64,000 nucleotides of DNA from Halomonas socia (GTDB lineage Bacteria > Pseudomonadota > Gammaproteobacteria > Pseudomonadales > Halomonadaceae). The notes beneath the pieces were generated by a model, which made no database searches, was not told the origin of the DNA, and saw only the letters and a program-made list of their open reading frames with translations. Location: positions 868,001 to 932,000 of the forward strand of contig NZ_CP048812.1 in NCBI RefSeq assembly GCF_010977575.1. Reading direction: 5' to 3'. Position numbers and translations under genes: made by a program. Of the stretch, positions 7,781-16,813 are shown one piece after another; positions within the stretch are counted from its first letter, which is position 1, and each line of letters begins with the position of its first letter.

Positions 7781-8107
7781 ATGGTGATCCGCTACAATCT
7801 CTGGCTGGACCCCGACAACACCGCCCAGCACCGTGCGGTGGAAGCCGACCTGGAGCGCTACTTCATGGAGCGCTTCGCCGATTACCCGCACATCCGCTTG
7901 TTCGGGGCTGATCCCTACGATTATGATGCCCCGTTCAATCGTCTCTACGACGTGCTGATGGCCCGCGCCGCCGAATACTGCGAGCGCCAGTGGCGCTACG
8001 TGGCGACCCCGGTGCAGCTCAACCAGGCGTTCTTTCGCGCCGTGGGCCGCTCGAACAAATTCCTGCGAGATCCCGACGATGGTGCTCCACCCCGACACGA
8101 TGCCTGA
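7781..8107 (+). CDS. Hypothetical protein upstream of the DUF501 gene
   Basis: A 108-residue soluble protein with a GGGAG site before the ATG. It is rich in aromatic residues and Asp (DPYDYDAPFNRLYDVL) and has no membrane segment or known motif that I can name. Its last 29 bases overlap the start of the DUF501 gene in another frame, so the two are probably cotranslated. The overlap and the codon use support it as real. Confidence 0.65.
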   Translation: MVIRYNLWLDPDNTAQHRAVEADLERYFMERFADYPHIRLFGADPYDYDAPFNRLYDVLMARAAEYCERQWRYVATPVQLNQAFFRAVGRSNKFLRDPDDGAPPRHDA

Positions 8108-8600
8108 TGAACGCCAGCTGACGACCATTACCCAACAGCTGGGCCGCATGCCGCGTGGCATCCAGGCCCTGGCGGCCACCGACGTCGAGGGCACGCCGCT
8201 GGTGCTGAGGATGGCGTCGATCATCGACGGCAAGCCCTTCCCGACCCTTTACTGGCTCAGCTCCGAGCGCCTCAAGGTCGAGATTTCGCATATCGAGGCC
8301 GCCGGGGTGATCAAGTCGCTGGAGGCGCGCCTGCAGGAGGATCCGGCGTTTCTCGCCGCCTACCACGACAGCCATCGCGACTACGTCGCCCAGCGCTGGC
8401 AGCACATGCCTACCGAGCAGCAGGCCGAGGCCGAGCGCCGCGGCTATGCGGCGCTGCTCCGCGAGCGCGGCATCGGCGGTATCGCCAACTGGGATCAGGT
8501 GCGCTGCCTGCACACCCAGTACGCGCATCATCTTTGCGGACACAACGTGATCGGCCAGTGGCTGGACGCCGAATATGGCATCGCCGACTGCCTGCCCTGA
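8079..8600 (+). CDS. DUF501 domain-containing protein
   Basis: A 173-residue protein. The segment LGRMPRGIQALAATDVEG followed by GTPLVLRMAS and DGKPFPTLYWLSSERLKVEIS matches the DUF501 (COG1507) pattern of RxPRG, a substrate-like loop, and PFPTLYWL. C-terminal CLHTQYAHHLCGHNVIGQWL carries the conserved LHA/LHTxYAHxL motif with His and Cys residues. The function is unknown. The start at 8079 has GAGA eight bases upstream; an in-frame ATG at 8100 lacks a site. Confidence 0.85.
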   Translation: MVLHPDTMPDERQLTTITQQLGRMPRGIQALAATDVEGTPLVLRMASIIDGKPFPTLYWLSSERLKVEISHIEAAGVIKSLEARLQEDPAFLAAYHDSHRDYVAQRWQHMPTEQQAEAERRGYAALLRERGIGGIANWDQVRCLHTQYAHHLCGHNVIGQWLDAEYGIADCLP

Positions 8601-8644
8601 GCCCACGACGATGCTAGGATAGAGGGCCATTCAAGGAGGGTGTC

Positions 8645-9193
8645 ATGGCCAATATCTGTGTCTATCTCGGCTCACGCGAGGGTCGCGAGCCATATTTTCG
8701 CGCTGCCACCGAGGCTTTGGGTACCGAGATCGCCTGGCGCGGTCATCGGCTGGTCTACGGCGGCGCACGCATCGGCCTGATGGGGGCTCTGGCGGATGCC
8801 GCCATGGCCGAGGGCGGCGAGGTCATCGGCGTGATGCCGCACCACCTGGTCGAGCGTGAGCAGGCACACCACGGCCTCACCGAACTGATTCGCGTGGCCA
8901 ACATGCATGAACGCAAGGCCAGTATGGCGGCCCGGGCCGACGCCTTCATCGCCCTGCCCGGCGGCATCGGCACCCTGGAAGAGCTGTTCGAGGCCTGGAC
9001 CTGGCAGTATCTCGGCCTGCACGACAAGCCGATAGGCGTACTCGACACAGGCGGCTTCTACGCCCCGCTGCTGGGCTTTCTCGACAGCACCGTGGCCCAC
9101 GGTTTCCTCAATCCCGAAACCCGCGCCAACCTGCTCTCGGCCGAGACGCCCGCCGCGCTGCTGGCCCACCTCGAGTCACGCCTAGTCGGCTGA
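8645..9193 (+). CDS. LOG-family (TIGR00730) Rossmann-fold nucleotide hydrolase-like protein
   Basis: A 182-residue protein of the LOG family, whose members cleave cytokinin or nucleoside 5'-monophosphates to base and ribose phosphate. The hallmark PGGIGTLEE sits at about residues 107-115 (ALPGGIGTLEELFEAW), preceded by the NMHERKASM motif. VYGGARIGLMGALADAA forms the nucleotide-binding loop. A GGAGG site precedes the ATG. The bacterial role is likely nucleotide turnover; the native substrate is not visible. Confidence 0.92.
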   Translation: MANICVYLGSREGREPYFRAATEALGTEIAWRGHRLVYGGARIGLMGALADAAMAEGGEVIGVMPHHLVEREQAHHGLTELIRVANMHERKASMAARADAFIALPGGIGTLEELFEAWTWQYLGLHDKPIGVLDTGGFYAPLLGFLDSTVAHGFLNPETRANLLSAETPAALLAHLESRLVG

Positions 9194-9202
9194 GACCGAC
9201 GC

Positions 9203-9727
9203 TCACAGCCCGCGGCGACGATGCGCCGCGTTGGCATCGACCAGCGCCCGGGTGCGGGCATAAGTCATCTGCAGCAGTCGTGCATCTTCCCCGGCGCGGT
9301 GGCGCTGAATGTCGCGTTCGCGGATCAGGGTTTCCTTGGTGGCCTGCCACAGCGCCAACTGCTCGTCGCACAGCAGGCGGCGCAGCGCCTCAAGACGGAA
9401 ACGCGGCAGCATGCCCGCATGGTGGAACAGCAGCGATAGCCAAGTGTTGTCATAACCCCAGCTATCGCTGTAGGCCACACCCAGCTCAGTGAGCTCGTCG
9501 TTGAGCCAGCGCGCCACCTCGATCACCGGATGCCCCTCTCGAGACAAGCGGTTGCGCGAGATGCCGTGCAGCAGCTCGGCCTTGGGATCCCAGTGGGTCC
9601 ACTCGGCCAGCGGCTGGATCAGGAAGGCACAGCACGAACCATCCGGCCGCGCCAGGCCCACCTCGATCGGGTAGCTACCGCGTCCGAATCCGGACGCTTC
9701 GATATCCAGCAGGGTAGGCAAGGCCAC
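9203..9727 (-). CDS. DEDD-type 3'-5' exonuclease-like protein
   Basis: About 174 residues. The N-terminus LPTLLDIEASGFGRGSYPIEVGL carries the ExoI motif DxE, HGISR resembles the middle helix, DSWGYDNTWLSLLF gives the ExoII Asp, and HRAGEDARLL near the C-terminus gives the ExoIII HxxxxD pattern. The frame is open far upstream but no ATG lies close; GTG at 9727 with GAGG 11 bases upstream places the DxE motif near the start, as is usual. TTG at 9721 is the alternative. It could be an oligoribonuclease/RNase T-like or DNA exonuclease. It converges on the LOG gene. Confidence 0.75.
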   Translation of the reverse strand: MALPTLLDIEASGFGRGSYPIEVGLARPDGSCCAFLIQPLAEWTHWDPKAELLHGISRNRLSREGHPVIEVARWLNDELTELGVAYSDSWGYDNTWLSLLFHHAGMLPRFRLEALRRLLCDEQLALWQATKETLIRERDIQRHRAGEDARLLQMTYARTRALVDANAAHRRRGL

Positions 9728-9812
9728 GTGGTAGGCATCCTCTGAAAGCGCATAGGCCCGATCGAATGCTCGATCAGGCCTATAGGGTAAGGGCTTAGCG
9801 CGCCGCGGTCGA

Positions 9813-10316
9813 CTAGTGGCAGGTGGCCGCTTGAGGCATATCGAGGCCGGCGTGCTGATCGGCCAGTTGCTGCCAGTAGGCGGCGCGCTGGCAATCGACA
9901 GCCAGGCCAAGTTGGCCGTGCCGATAGGCGTCGGCCAGGCGCGCGGCGGCCAGCGCATGACCGGCTTCACCGGCGCGCGCATACCAGGTCACCGCATGAT
10001 CGTCGCGACGCGGGTACTGGGCACAGCCGTGCTCGTAGATCGCTCCAGCCTGATGCTGGGCGTGTCGGTCCCCGCTGTGGGCGGCCTGCAGTACGTAGCG
10101 CGCGCCCTTGGCCTTGTCCTGGGGACTGGCACCACGATGAAACAGCATATGCCCATAGACCGACAGTGCAGCGGTATGGCCGGCATCGGCACAGCGCTGG
10201 AAGAGGTGCATGGTTAGACGCTGGGTACGCGGCGAGCGCGGCAGCCAACGGGTATGAAACAGCTGTTCCGCCAGGCGGTACTCGAGACGGGTGAACAGTG
10301 AAGATGCCTGCGGCAT
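9813..10316 (-). CDS. Sel1-like repeat protein
   Basis: A 167-residue protein with at least three Sel1-type repeats: a helix pair in residues 45-75, then GARYVLQAAHSGDRHAQHQAG and VTWYARAGEAGHALAAARLA, with the AAxxGxxxAxxxLG spacing. Such repeats mediate protein contacts. The ATG at 10316 (MPQASSLFTRLEYR) is chosen because the upstream extension is not protein-like; only a weak AAGG precedes it. No signal peptide is seen, so it is probably cytoplasmic. It lies behind the exonuclease-like gene's start by 85 bases and could be its operon partner. Confidence 0.8.
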   Translation of the reverse strand: MPQASSLFTRLEYRLAEQLFHTRWLPRSPRTQRLTMHLFQRCADAGHTAALSVYGHMLFHRGASPQDKAKGARYVLQAAHSGDRHAQHQAGAIYEHGCAQYPRRDDHAVTWYARAGEAGHALAAARLADAYRHGQLGLAVDCQRAAYWQQLADQHAGLDMPQAATCH

Positions 10317-10546
10317 GGCAAACAACCTTGAATCCTGTGACCGGTGCAATGATCTCGGCGGCACTACCCTGTACCTGATCATCGACGCTCTGAACGACTG
10401 GCTATCCGGGCTCCGCCGGGCCAACGGGGTCGCAAGCATACGCCCCCTGCACAGGCGACTCAACCCCCGACATTTGCCGCTTTGGCAGCCCCCCGCTACC
10501 ATGCCTCTGGCACCCGTTCCGTTCTTTCCCCGATCTGGAGTGACGA

Positions 10547-11578
10547 ATGCAGATTCGACCCCTTGGCGATACCGGTATCGACGTCAGCCGGCTGTGCCTT
10601 GGCACCATGACCTTCGGCGAGCAGAACAGCGAGGCCGAAGCCCATGAGCAGCTCGACCGCGCCGTAGCGTTCGGTATCAACTTCATCGATACCGCCGAGA
10701 TGTACCCGGTGCCGCCCAAGGCCGAAACCCAGGGCCGCACCGAGGCCTATATCGGCAGCTGGCTCAAGCGCCGCGGCGCCCGCGACGATGTGATCATCGC
10801 CACCAAGGCGGCGGGGCCCGGACTCGACCATATCCGCGGCGGCCCGCGCATGTCCCGTTCACATATTCACAAGGCCATCGACGCCAGCCTGTCCCGGTTG
10901 CAGACCGACTATGTCGATCTCTACCAGCTGCACTGGCCGGATCGTAGCACCAACTACTTCGGCCGCCTCGGCTATGTGCACGACGACGAAGAGGACGCGA
11001 TTGCGCTGGAGGAGACCCTGGCCGCGCTCAAGGAGCTGGTCGAGGCCGGCAAGGTACGCGCCATCGGCCTCTCCAACGAGACACCCTGGGGAGTGATGCG
11101 CTGCCTGCGACTGGCCGAGACCCTCGACGTACCCCGCGTCGCCAGCGTGCAGAACCCCTACAACCTGCTCAATCGCAGCTTCGAGGTGGGCCTGGCCGAA
11201 ATCGCTCACCGTGAAGGCGTCGGCCTGCTCGCCTATTCGCCACTGGGCTTCGGCGTGCTGTCGGGCAAGTACCTTGACGGCGCGCGCCCGCCCAAGGGCC
11301 GTCTGACGCTCTACGAGCGCTTCAAGCGCTACACCTCTGAGGTCGCCGAAGAGGCCACCCGTGCCTACGTGCAGATCGCTCGCGAGCACGGCCTCGACCC
11401 GGCACAGATGGCGCTGGCCTACGTCAATTCACGGCCCTTCCTGACCAGCAACATCATGGGCGCCACCAGCATGGAGCAGCTCGAGTCCAACCTGGCCAGC
11501 GAGTCGCTGAGGCTCGACCAGGAAGTGCTCGAAGCCATCGAGGCGGTACACCGCCGCCTGCCTAACCCCTGCCCCTGA
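10547..11578 (+). CDS. tas: Aldo/keto reductase Tas
   Basis: A 343-residue NADP(H)-dependent aldo/keto reductase that closely follows E. coli Tas. Features: GLGTMTFG-like LCLGTMTFGEQNSEAEAHEQ at 16-35, catalytic Asp and Tyr in FIDTAEMYPVPPKAETQG, DLYQLHWPDR, and SVQNPYNLLNRSFEVGL. The C-terminal GATSMEQLESNLAS binds the cofactor phosphate. A GGAG site precedes the ATG. Tas can replace prephenate dehydrogenase activity in E. coli tyrosine auxotrophs; the natural substrate is unknown. Confidence 0.93.
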   Translation: MQIRPLGDTGIDVSRLCLGTMTFGEQNSEAEAHEQLDRAVAFGINFIDTAEMYPVPPKAETQGRTEAYIGSWLKRRGARDDVIIATKAAGPGLDHIRGGPRMSRSHIHKAIDASLSRLQTDYVDLYQLHWPDRSTNYFGRLGYVHDDEEDAIALEETLAALKELVEAGKVRAIGLSNETPWGVMRCLRLAETLDVPRVASVQNPYNLLNRSFEVGLAEIAHREGVGLLAYSPLGFGVLSGKYLDGARPPKGRLTLYERFKRYTSEVAEEATRAYVQIAREHGLDPAQMALAYVNSRPFLTSNIMGATSMEQLESNLASESLRLDQEVLEAIEAVHRRLPNPCP

Positions 11579-11673
11579 CGTCCAGGGCGCGGCCTATCGC
11601 CTCGATAGCCGCGCCCACCGGGTGGGCTTGATATACTGGCGGCAGCCAATTCCCGGGTTACAAGGAGCGCCCC

Positions 11674-12453
11674 ATGCTGAGCGTGATATCCCCCGCCAAG
11701 ACACTCGATTTCGAGACCTCGCCCTCCACCACGACCCACAGCCTGCCGGACTACCTCGACTACAGCCAACAGCTGATCGACATCCTGCGCAACTACTCTC
11801 CGCAGCGGCTCTCGGAGTTGATGGGCATCAGTGACAAGCTGGCCGGCCTCAATGCCGCGCGTTTTGCCGAGTGGCAGCCGCCGTTCGATCTCGACAACGC
11901 CAAGCAGGCCGCCCAGGCCTTCCAGGGCGATGTCTACGTGGGGCTGGAGGCAGACCGGTTCAGCGAGGAGGACAATGCCTTCGCCCAGGAGCACCTGCGG
12001 ATCCTCTCGGGACTCTATGGACTGCTCAAGCCCCTCGATCTGATCCAGCCCTATCGGCTGGAGATGGGCACCCGTCTGCCGAACGCCGCCGGCAAGGACC
12101 TGTATGCGTTCTGGAAGCCGATCCTGACCCGTGAGCTCGACCAGGCCATCGCCCGCAGCGGCAGCAAGGTGTTGGTCAACCTGGCCTCCAACGAGTATTT
12201 CAAGGCCATCGACGCCAAGGCACTCGATACCGAGGTCATCACCCCGGTGTTCAAGGATGCCAAGAACGGCCAGTACAAGATCATCAGCTTCTACGCCAAG
12301 AAGGCCCGCGGCCTGATGAGCGCCTGGATCATTCGCCAGCGCCTCAACGACGCCGCCGACCTCAAGGGGTTCGATGTCGCCGGCTATCGCTATCACCCGG
12401 CGATGTCGGAGGGCGGCACCTTGGTCTTCACTCGCGAGGAGGGCGCTAGCTGA
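11674..12453 (+). CDS. yaaA: Peroxide stress protein YaaA
   Basis: A 259-residue protein, the usual length for YaaA (DUF328), which lowers free intracellular iron during hydrogen peroxide stress. The N-terminus [14 protein letters not shown] and the internal [28 protein letters not shown] and [15 protein letters not shown] segments are conserved hallmarks. AAGGAG precedes the ATG. The last eight bases overlap the convergent isochorismatase-like gene. In E. coli the gene is in the OxyR regulon; no OxyR site was identified here. Confidence 0.95.
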   Translation: MLSVISPAKTLDFETSPSTTTHSLPDYLDYSQQLIDILRNYSPQRLSELMGISDKLAGLNAARFAEWQPPFDLDNAKQAAQAFQGDVYVGLEADRFSEEDNAFAQEHLRILSGLYGLLKPLDLIQPYRLEMGTRLPNAAGKDLYAFWKPILTRELDQAIARSGSKVLVNLASNEYFKAIDAKALDTEVITPVFKDAKNGQYKIISFYAKKARGLMSAWIIRQRLNDAADLKGFDVAGYRYHPAMSEGGTLVFTREEGAS

Positions 12454-13021
12454 AGGCCAGCGGCCGCGCCGCACGCTCGCGCAGCAAACGACGGTGGATA
12501 TCCTTGAAGCGCGCATCGTCGCAGCGGCGCAGCCACTCGTAGGCGACCATGTCGGCACTCACCGCCACCGCGCCAGCCTGTGCGGCACGCTGCCTGGCCA
12601 GTCGCGCCTCATCGCGACGCCGACTGACGGTGGCCTCGTCCAGCCAGAACACCGCATAGCCCGCCTCGAGCAAGCCGAGCGCTGTCTGCAGCACGCAGAT
12701 ATGCGCTTCGGCCCCGCACAGCACGATCTGGCGTCGCCCTCTGGCCGCCAACGCTTCGGCCAGGGGCGGCTCGTCCAGCGCGCCGAAGTGCGACTTCTGC
12801 CAACAGCAGGCCTCCGGCAGTGCCTCCAACAGGCGCGGATCGCTATGCCCCAGGCCAGCCGGGTACTGTTCGGTCAGCCATACCGGCACCCCAAGCTCAG
12901 TGGCCAGCCGGCCCAGCCATATGGCCTCGCTGACCGCCTGCTCGCCGCCATCGACTACCGGCAGCAGCCGCGCCTGCAGATCGACCACCATCACCAGGCT
13001 ATCCTCCAGCACCATGCGCAT
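12446..13021 (-). CDS. Isochorismatase-like cysteine hydrolase
   Basis: A 191-residue protein of the isochorismatase-like hydrolase superfamily. The catalytic triad can be placed: Asp in [11 protein letters not shown], Lys in QKSHFGA, and Cys in [18 protein letters not shown] with the cis-peptide before it. Start ATG 13021 ([10 protein letters not shown]) has GAGGG six bases upstream. Proteins of this type include YcaC and nicotinamidase-like enzymes; the substrate is not evident. It is divergent from the Tim44-domain gene and converges on yaaA. Confidence 0.88.
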   Translation of the reverse strand: MRMVLEDSLVMVVDLQARLLPVVDGGEQAVSEAIWLGRLATELGVPVWLTEQYPAGLGHSDPRLLEALPEACCWQKSHFGALDEPPLAEALAARGRRQIVLCGAEAHICVLQTALGLLEAGYAVFWLDEATVSRRRDEARLARQRAAQAGAVAVSADMVAYEWLRRCDDARFKDIHRRLLRERAARPLAFS

Positions 13022-13098
13022 CGCGCGCCCTCGTCTCGACGTTGCGGGCATTCAGCATAGCCCTGCAACAGGGTATTCTTGAAGCCTACCGATGACTG

Positions 13099-13986
13099 AT
13101 GAAGAGACTTGGTACGATGCGCAATCTATTTGTGATGCTGCTGGTCGGCATGATGGGCTTCGGCCTCGCCATTGACTATGCCGAGGCACGCCGCATGGGC
13201 GGCGGTGGCAACATCGGCAGCTTCTCACGTTCTGCCGATCGCCCGGCATCGACGCCAGCCCAGGCCGGGCAGCCCGCCAATGCCGCTCAGGCTGGGGCTC
13301 GTGCCGGCGGCATGGGAGGCATGATGGGCGGCCTGTTGGCCGGCGGGCTGCTCGCAGCGCTACTCTTCGGCGGCGCCTTCGACGAGTTACGGCTGATGGA
13401 TATCCTGCTGATGGCGGGTCTGGGCTTCCTGCTGTTCCGGCTGCTGGCGCGCCGTCGCCTGGCCGTGGCCGGTAATGAGCAGTCGGTCCCTCATGGCGAG
13501 GCGCGCGCTCAGGCGTTCCAGGCCGCCCCTGGCGCTATGCTGGGCGCAGGCGTCGGGCTCGATAGCCTGCCAGCCTGGTTCGACAAGGAGCGCTTCCTGG
13601 GCAGCGCCAAGGAGCACTTCATGACCCTGCAGCGAGCCTGGGACAACAACGACCTGAGCGGCATCCAGGAGTACGTGACTCCCGAGCTATACAACCTGCT
13701 GCGCGAGGAGCGTGCCCGGCACCCGGCCAACAATCGTACCGAGATCATTCGCCTGTTCGCCGAACTAGGTGATGTGAGTGAGATCGGCCAGAAGGCCGAG
13801 GCCACGGTAATCTTCCACGGCATTCTCGACGAGAACGGCACCCAGACTGAATTCAACGAGACCTGGCACCTGACTCGCGACCTGCGTGATGGTGCCCCCT
13901 GGGGCCTGCAGGGTATCGAACAAACCCGGCCCACTGATAATAGTTTAATCGCTCACCATAAAGGCCAGGCAATGCCTGGCCCCTAA
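13099..13986 (+). CDS. Tim44-like domain membrane protein
   Basis: A 295-residue protein. It begins with a signal or anchor (residues 7-27, LFVMLLVGMMGFGLAIDYAEA), followed by a Gly/Ala/Met-rich stretch, two hydrophobic segments near residues 75-92 and 97-114, and a C-terminal Tim44-like domain from about 155 (WFDKERFLGSAKEHFMTLQRAWDNNDLSGIQEYVTPELYNLL). This matches bacterial Tim44-like proteins, which are membrane-bound with unknown role. The 3' end of the gene itself forms a hairpin (13963-13970 with 13974-13981), giving the odd tail KGQAMPGP; a slightly earlier ancestral stop is possible. Confidence 0.88.
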   Translation: MKRLGTMRNLFVMLLVGMMGFGLAIDYAEARRMGGGGNIGSFSRSADRPASTPAQAGQPANAAQAGARAGGMGGMMGGLLAGGLLAALLFGGAFDELRLMDILLMAGLGFLLFRLLARRRLAVAGNEQSVPHGEARAQAFQAAPGAMLGAGVGLDSLPAWFDKERFLGSAKEHFMTLQRAWDNNDLSGIQEYVTPELYNLLREERARHPANNRTEIIRLFAELGDVSEIGQKAEATVIFHGILDENGTQTEFNETWHLTRDLRDGAPWGLQGIEQTRPTDNSLIAHHKGQAMPGP

Positions 13987-14008
13987 AGACATTATCGTTC
14001 AGCTGCAC

Positions 14009-14206
14009 TCAGTTCTGGGCGTCTTCAGCGCTCTCCTGAACATTCTCGCCCAGCTCCTCCATGCCCTCCCCGGCATCGTCCATGGCGTTGTCGATATTTT
14101 CACCCGCTTCCTCTGCCGGGCCTTGATCATCGCAAGCCGCAACTCCGCCAAGGACCATGGCCATCAGCACTGCCAGTCCGAGTTTCCACAGCATCGTCGT
14201 CTTCAT
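14009..14206 (-). CDS. Small acidic lipoprotein
   Basis: A 65-residue product with a lipoprotein signal peptide: Lys-containing start, LGLAVLMAMVLGGVAAC with the lipobox Cys at residue 25. The mature 41 residues are acidic with the repeat pattern of an amphipathic helix (ENIDNAMDDAGEGMEELGENV). AGGAGG lies directly upstream of the ATG at 14206. It resembles the small entericidin-like lipoproteins in size and layout, but no specific family is claimed. It is convergent with the Tim44-domain gene. Confidence 0.85.
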   Translation of the reverse strand: MKTTMLWKLGLAVLMAMVLGGVAACDDQGPAEEAGENIDNAMDDAGEGMEELGENVQESAEDAQN

Positions 14207-14364
14207 CCTTGTCTCCTCCTGAGAACATCGGGTATGCCTTGATCTTCGTTACGCTGACCAGACACCCGATTATTGCGCAAGTTGCCGGCACTAACAAAAT
14301 ATCCGGCGTAGTATCCAGCCCGCCGAAAGACTCACCGTATAATTGGTGCTGGCTCTCAAACAGC

Positions 14365-14391
14365 GAAGCCCCGACCAATGGCCGGGGCTTC
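14365..14391 (-). terminator. Hairpin terminator behind the truncated 5S copy
   Basis: GAAGCCCCG (14365-14373) pairs with CGGGGCTTC (14383-14391). Read on the minus strand it lies 8 bases after the last base of the truncated 5S sequence and is followed by GCTGTTTG, a weak T run. Together with the terminator at 16941-16968 it gives the operon two terminator copies. Confidence 0.6.
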
Positions 14392-14467
14392 TAAATAAGT
14401 GCCTGACGATGTCCCGGGCGGCGCTTCGCTACTCTGTAAGCGAACGGGCATCACCCTTTGTGAATGA

Positions 14468-16018
14468 TCAGTCGACGAGTTGCCAGTTGTGGGGCAGGAG
14501 TTCGTGGAGCTGGCTGGCCTTCTGGGTCGGCAGCCGTTCGAGCACATCCTTCAGGTAAGCGTAGGGCTCATGGCCGTTCAGCTTGGCGCATTGGATCAGG
14601 CTCATGATGTTGGCGGCACGCTGGCCGCTGCGCAGCGAGCCGGCAAACAGCCAGTTGCTGCGACCGAGCGCCCAGGGACGAATCAGGTTTTCCACCCGGT
14701 TGTTGTCGATGGGTAACCCGCCGTCATCGAGGTAGCGCGTCAGCGTCGCCCAACGCTTCAAGCTATAGTCCAGCGCCTTGGCCGTCGCCGAGCCGTTTGG
14801 CACTTTCTCGCGGTGAGCCAACATCCAGCGGTGCAGCGCGTCGGCGATGGGCCTCGCCCGTGTCTCCCTCAGTCGTTGGCGTTCTTCCGCGCTCAGTGAC
14901 TGGGCCTCGCGCTCCACCTGGTAAAGCTGGCCGATCAGTTCGATGGCCTGTTTGGCAATCTGACTCTTGGCAGCCACGTGTAGGTCGACGAACTTGCGTC
15001 GCGCATGAGCCATGCAGCCGATCTCGGTGACGCCCTTGGCAAAGCTCTGCTTGTAGCCGCTGTAGTCGTCGCAGATCAGCTTGCCCTTCCACTCACCGAG
15101 GAAGTCACGGGCATGCTGACCGCCACGCCCCTCGCTGAAGTCGTAGACCACCGCCTGCAATCCGGCGTAGGGCGTCGTGGCGTAAGCCCAGAGGTAGGCA
15201 CGGTGGGTCTTCTTCTTGCCTGGGGCCAGCATCGGCACCGGGGTCTCGTCGGCATGCAGCACGGGCTCGGCAAGCAACAGGTCACGCAGCGCATCGACCA
15301 GTGGCTGGAGCCGCACCCCGCAGATGCCAGCCCACTCGCCCAAGGTGGAGCGCGGAATCGGTACACCGGCACGGGCAAAGATCTGCTCTTGGCGATAGAG
15401 GGGCAGATGATCGGCATACTTAGCGATCAGCACCTGGGCCAGCAGGCCGGCGGTGGGGATGCCCTTGTCGATGATCTGGGCCGGCATCGGCGCCTGGATC
15501 AGCGTCTCACACTGGTCGCAGACCCATTTGCCGCGAACATGGCGCTCGACGTGGAACACGCCTGGCGTGTAGTCGAGCTTTTCGCTGATCTCCTCGCCGA
15601 TCCGCCGCAGCTGGCAACCGCAGGTGCAATGATCATTCTCCGGATCATGGTGAACCTCGGTGCGCGGCAGCTCGGGAGGCAAGGGGGCGCGCTTGGGGGC
15701 CTTCTTGGGCACCGGCGGAGTGGAGGTGAGCTTCAGATCCTCAAGCTCAGTCTCGATGGCGGCGATGTCGGCATCCACCATCTCCTCCAGCAGGCTGATC
15801 TGCAGGACGTTGAGCTGTTCGCTGCGCTTGCCGAAAGCGTGGCGCTTAAGCAGCGCCAATTCATAAGTCAGCTTCTGATTGACCTGCTCGGTGTGGCGTA
15901 GCGTTTCTTGGCTCTGTGTCAGCGCCCGGTCCTTTTCCTCCACCTGCGCCATCAGCGTTGCCGCCAGGTGGCGGAGCTGATCGGGAGAGAGTTGGGACAA
16001 GTCAGGCGGCGTCTTCAT
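14468..16018 (-). CDS. tnpC: IS66-family transposase TnpC
   Basis: A 516-residue transposase. An N-terminal helical, coiled-coil-like leader (about 1-75, with KRHAFGKRSEQL) is followed by the IS66 zinc-finger-like region (CTCGCQLRRIGEE near residue 127 and CDQC around 165) and the DDE catalytic domain: Asp in VLHADETPVPML, Asp in ICDDYSGYKQSF and Glu in PIDNNRVENLIRP. A C-terminal IS66 domain ends the protein (AYLKDVLERLPTQ). The ATG at 16018 (MKTPPDLSQLSPDQL) is the usual family start; upstream codons are not protein-like. Confidence 0.96.
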   Translation of the reverse strand: MKTPPDLSQLSPDQLRHLAATLMAQVEEKDRALTQSQETLRHTEQVNQKLTYELALLKRHAFGKRSEQLNVLQISLLEEMVDADIAAIETELEDLKLTSTPPVPKKAPKRAPLPPELPRTEVHHDPENDHCTCGCQLRRIGEEISEKLDYTPGVFHVERHVRGKWVCDQCETLIQAPMPAQIIDKGIPTAGLLAQVLIAKYADHLPLYRQEQIFARAGVPIPRSTLGEWAGICGVRLQPLVDALRDLLLAEPVLHADETPVPMLAPGKKKTHRAYLWAYATTPYAGLQAVVYDFSEGRGGQHARDFLGEWKGKLICDDYSGYKQSFAKGVTEIGCMAHARRKFVDLHVAAKSQIAKQAIELIGQLYQVEREAQSLSAEERQRLRETRARPIADALHRWMLAHREKVPNGSATAKALDYSLKRWATLTRYLDDGGLPIDNNRVENLIRPWALGRSNWLFAGSLRSGQRAANIMSLIQCAKLNGHEPYAYLKDVLERLPTQKASQLHELLPHNWQLVD

Positions 16019-16112
16019 CCTCTGATTATGCCAGCCCGCCAGCAGCAAAGGGATGCGCAGATTATCGAATGGCCAGGGCTCGCCTTCTGTGCCGATAAGT
16101 TCACCGCGCGAC

Positions 16113-16448
16113 TTACAGTACCGAAATGGCCCCCGCCGGACCGATGCGTTGCCAGGGCAGGCCCTGTACCAGCGCCGCCACCTGCTCGGATGACAGTTCC
16201 AGCTGGTCGCCGTGCCAGTTGCCGGCCCAGTGGAACTTGCCTTGATTGAGTCGGCGAGCACAGAGCCAGACTCCCAAGCCATCGTGGATCAGTACCTTCA
16301 TGCGGTTGCCGCGGCGGTTGGCGAACAGGTAGGCACAGTGTGGTCGGGCGGTGCCAAACACCTTGACCACCCGCGCCAGGGCGGTATCGGGACCGGCGCG
16401 CATGTCTAACGGCTCGGTGGACAGCCAGATCTCATCGATGCGAATCAT
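16113..16448 (-). CDS. tnpB: IS66-family accessory protein TnpB
   Basis: A 111-residue IS66 Orf2 protein. The family motifs are present: MIRIDEIWLSTEPLDMRAG at the start, then GTARPHCAYLFANRRGNRMKVLIHDGLG and FHWAGN-type C-terminal half. It is required with TnpA and TnpC for transposition in IS66 elements, although its biochemical role is unclear. The ATG at 16448 overlaps the stop of tnpA (ATGA), which fixes the start and shows translational coupling. Confidence 0.95.
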   Translation of the reverse strand: MIRIDEIWLSTEPLDMRAGPDTALARVVKVFGTARPHCAYLFANRRGNRMKVLIHDGLGVWLCARRLNQGKFHWAGNWHGDQLELSSEQVAALVQGLPWQRIGPAGAISVL

Positions 16449-16813
16449 CACAGCAGCCCCTTCAACCACTGTACACATTGCGCGGCATCGCTGACCGGCC
16501 AGCGAACGGTGATGGCACCACGTGCATTGGGGATCTCAATGGTAATGTCCGAGGAGGAGGGCTGAGCCGATGGCCTTTCTGGAGTTGTTGTGGGTACAGG
16601 CAACGACACGAAATCCGGCGGAGCCGGCAGGTGGCTCTGTTTCTTAGCCAGGCGGATCCACTTCTGGACGAGGTTGGTGTTCAACCCATATGCCAGGGCC
16701 ACTTGGGCAATCGAAACATCGGGTTGCTGACAGGCGGCGATAACGCTGGCCTTGAACTCGCGGGTGTAGCGCCGCCGGCGGCGAATCTCACGCTCGGTAC
16801 TTGGGGTCGTCAT
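16448..16813 (-). CDS. tnpA: IS66-family accessory protein TnpA
   Basis: A 121-residue IS66 Orf1 protein. The N-terminal half is a helix-turn-helix of IS3/IS66 type: RRRRRYTREFKASVIAAC, SIAQVALAYGLNTNLVQKWIR. The C-terminal half is less conserved and Pro/Ser rich before the ITIEIPNARGAITVRWP strand segment. Start chosen at ATG 16813 (MTTPSTEREIRRRR); ten more codons are open upstream. It is the first gene of the element and probably binds the ends. Confidence 0.93.
   Translation of the reverse strand: MTTPSTEREIRRRRRYTREFKASVIAACQQPDVSIAQVALAYGLNTNLVQKWIRLAKKQSHLPAPPDFVSLPVPTTTPERPSAQPSSSDITIEIPNARGAITVRWPVSDAAQCVQWLKGLL

Noticed and set aside
14207..14364. A small gene in the spacer between the lipoprotein gene and the truncated 5S copy
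   Set aside because: The open frames here have no ribosome binding site and no coding pattern.
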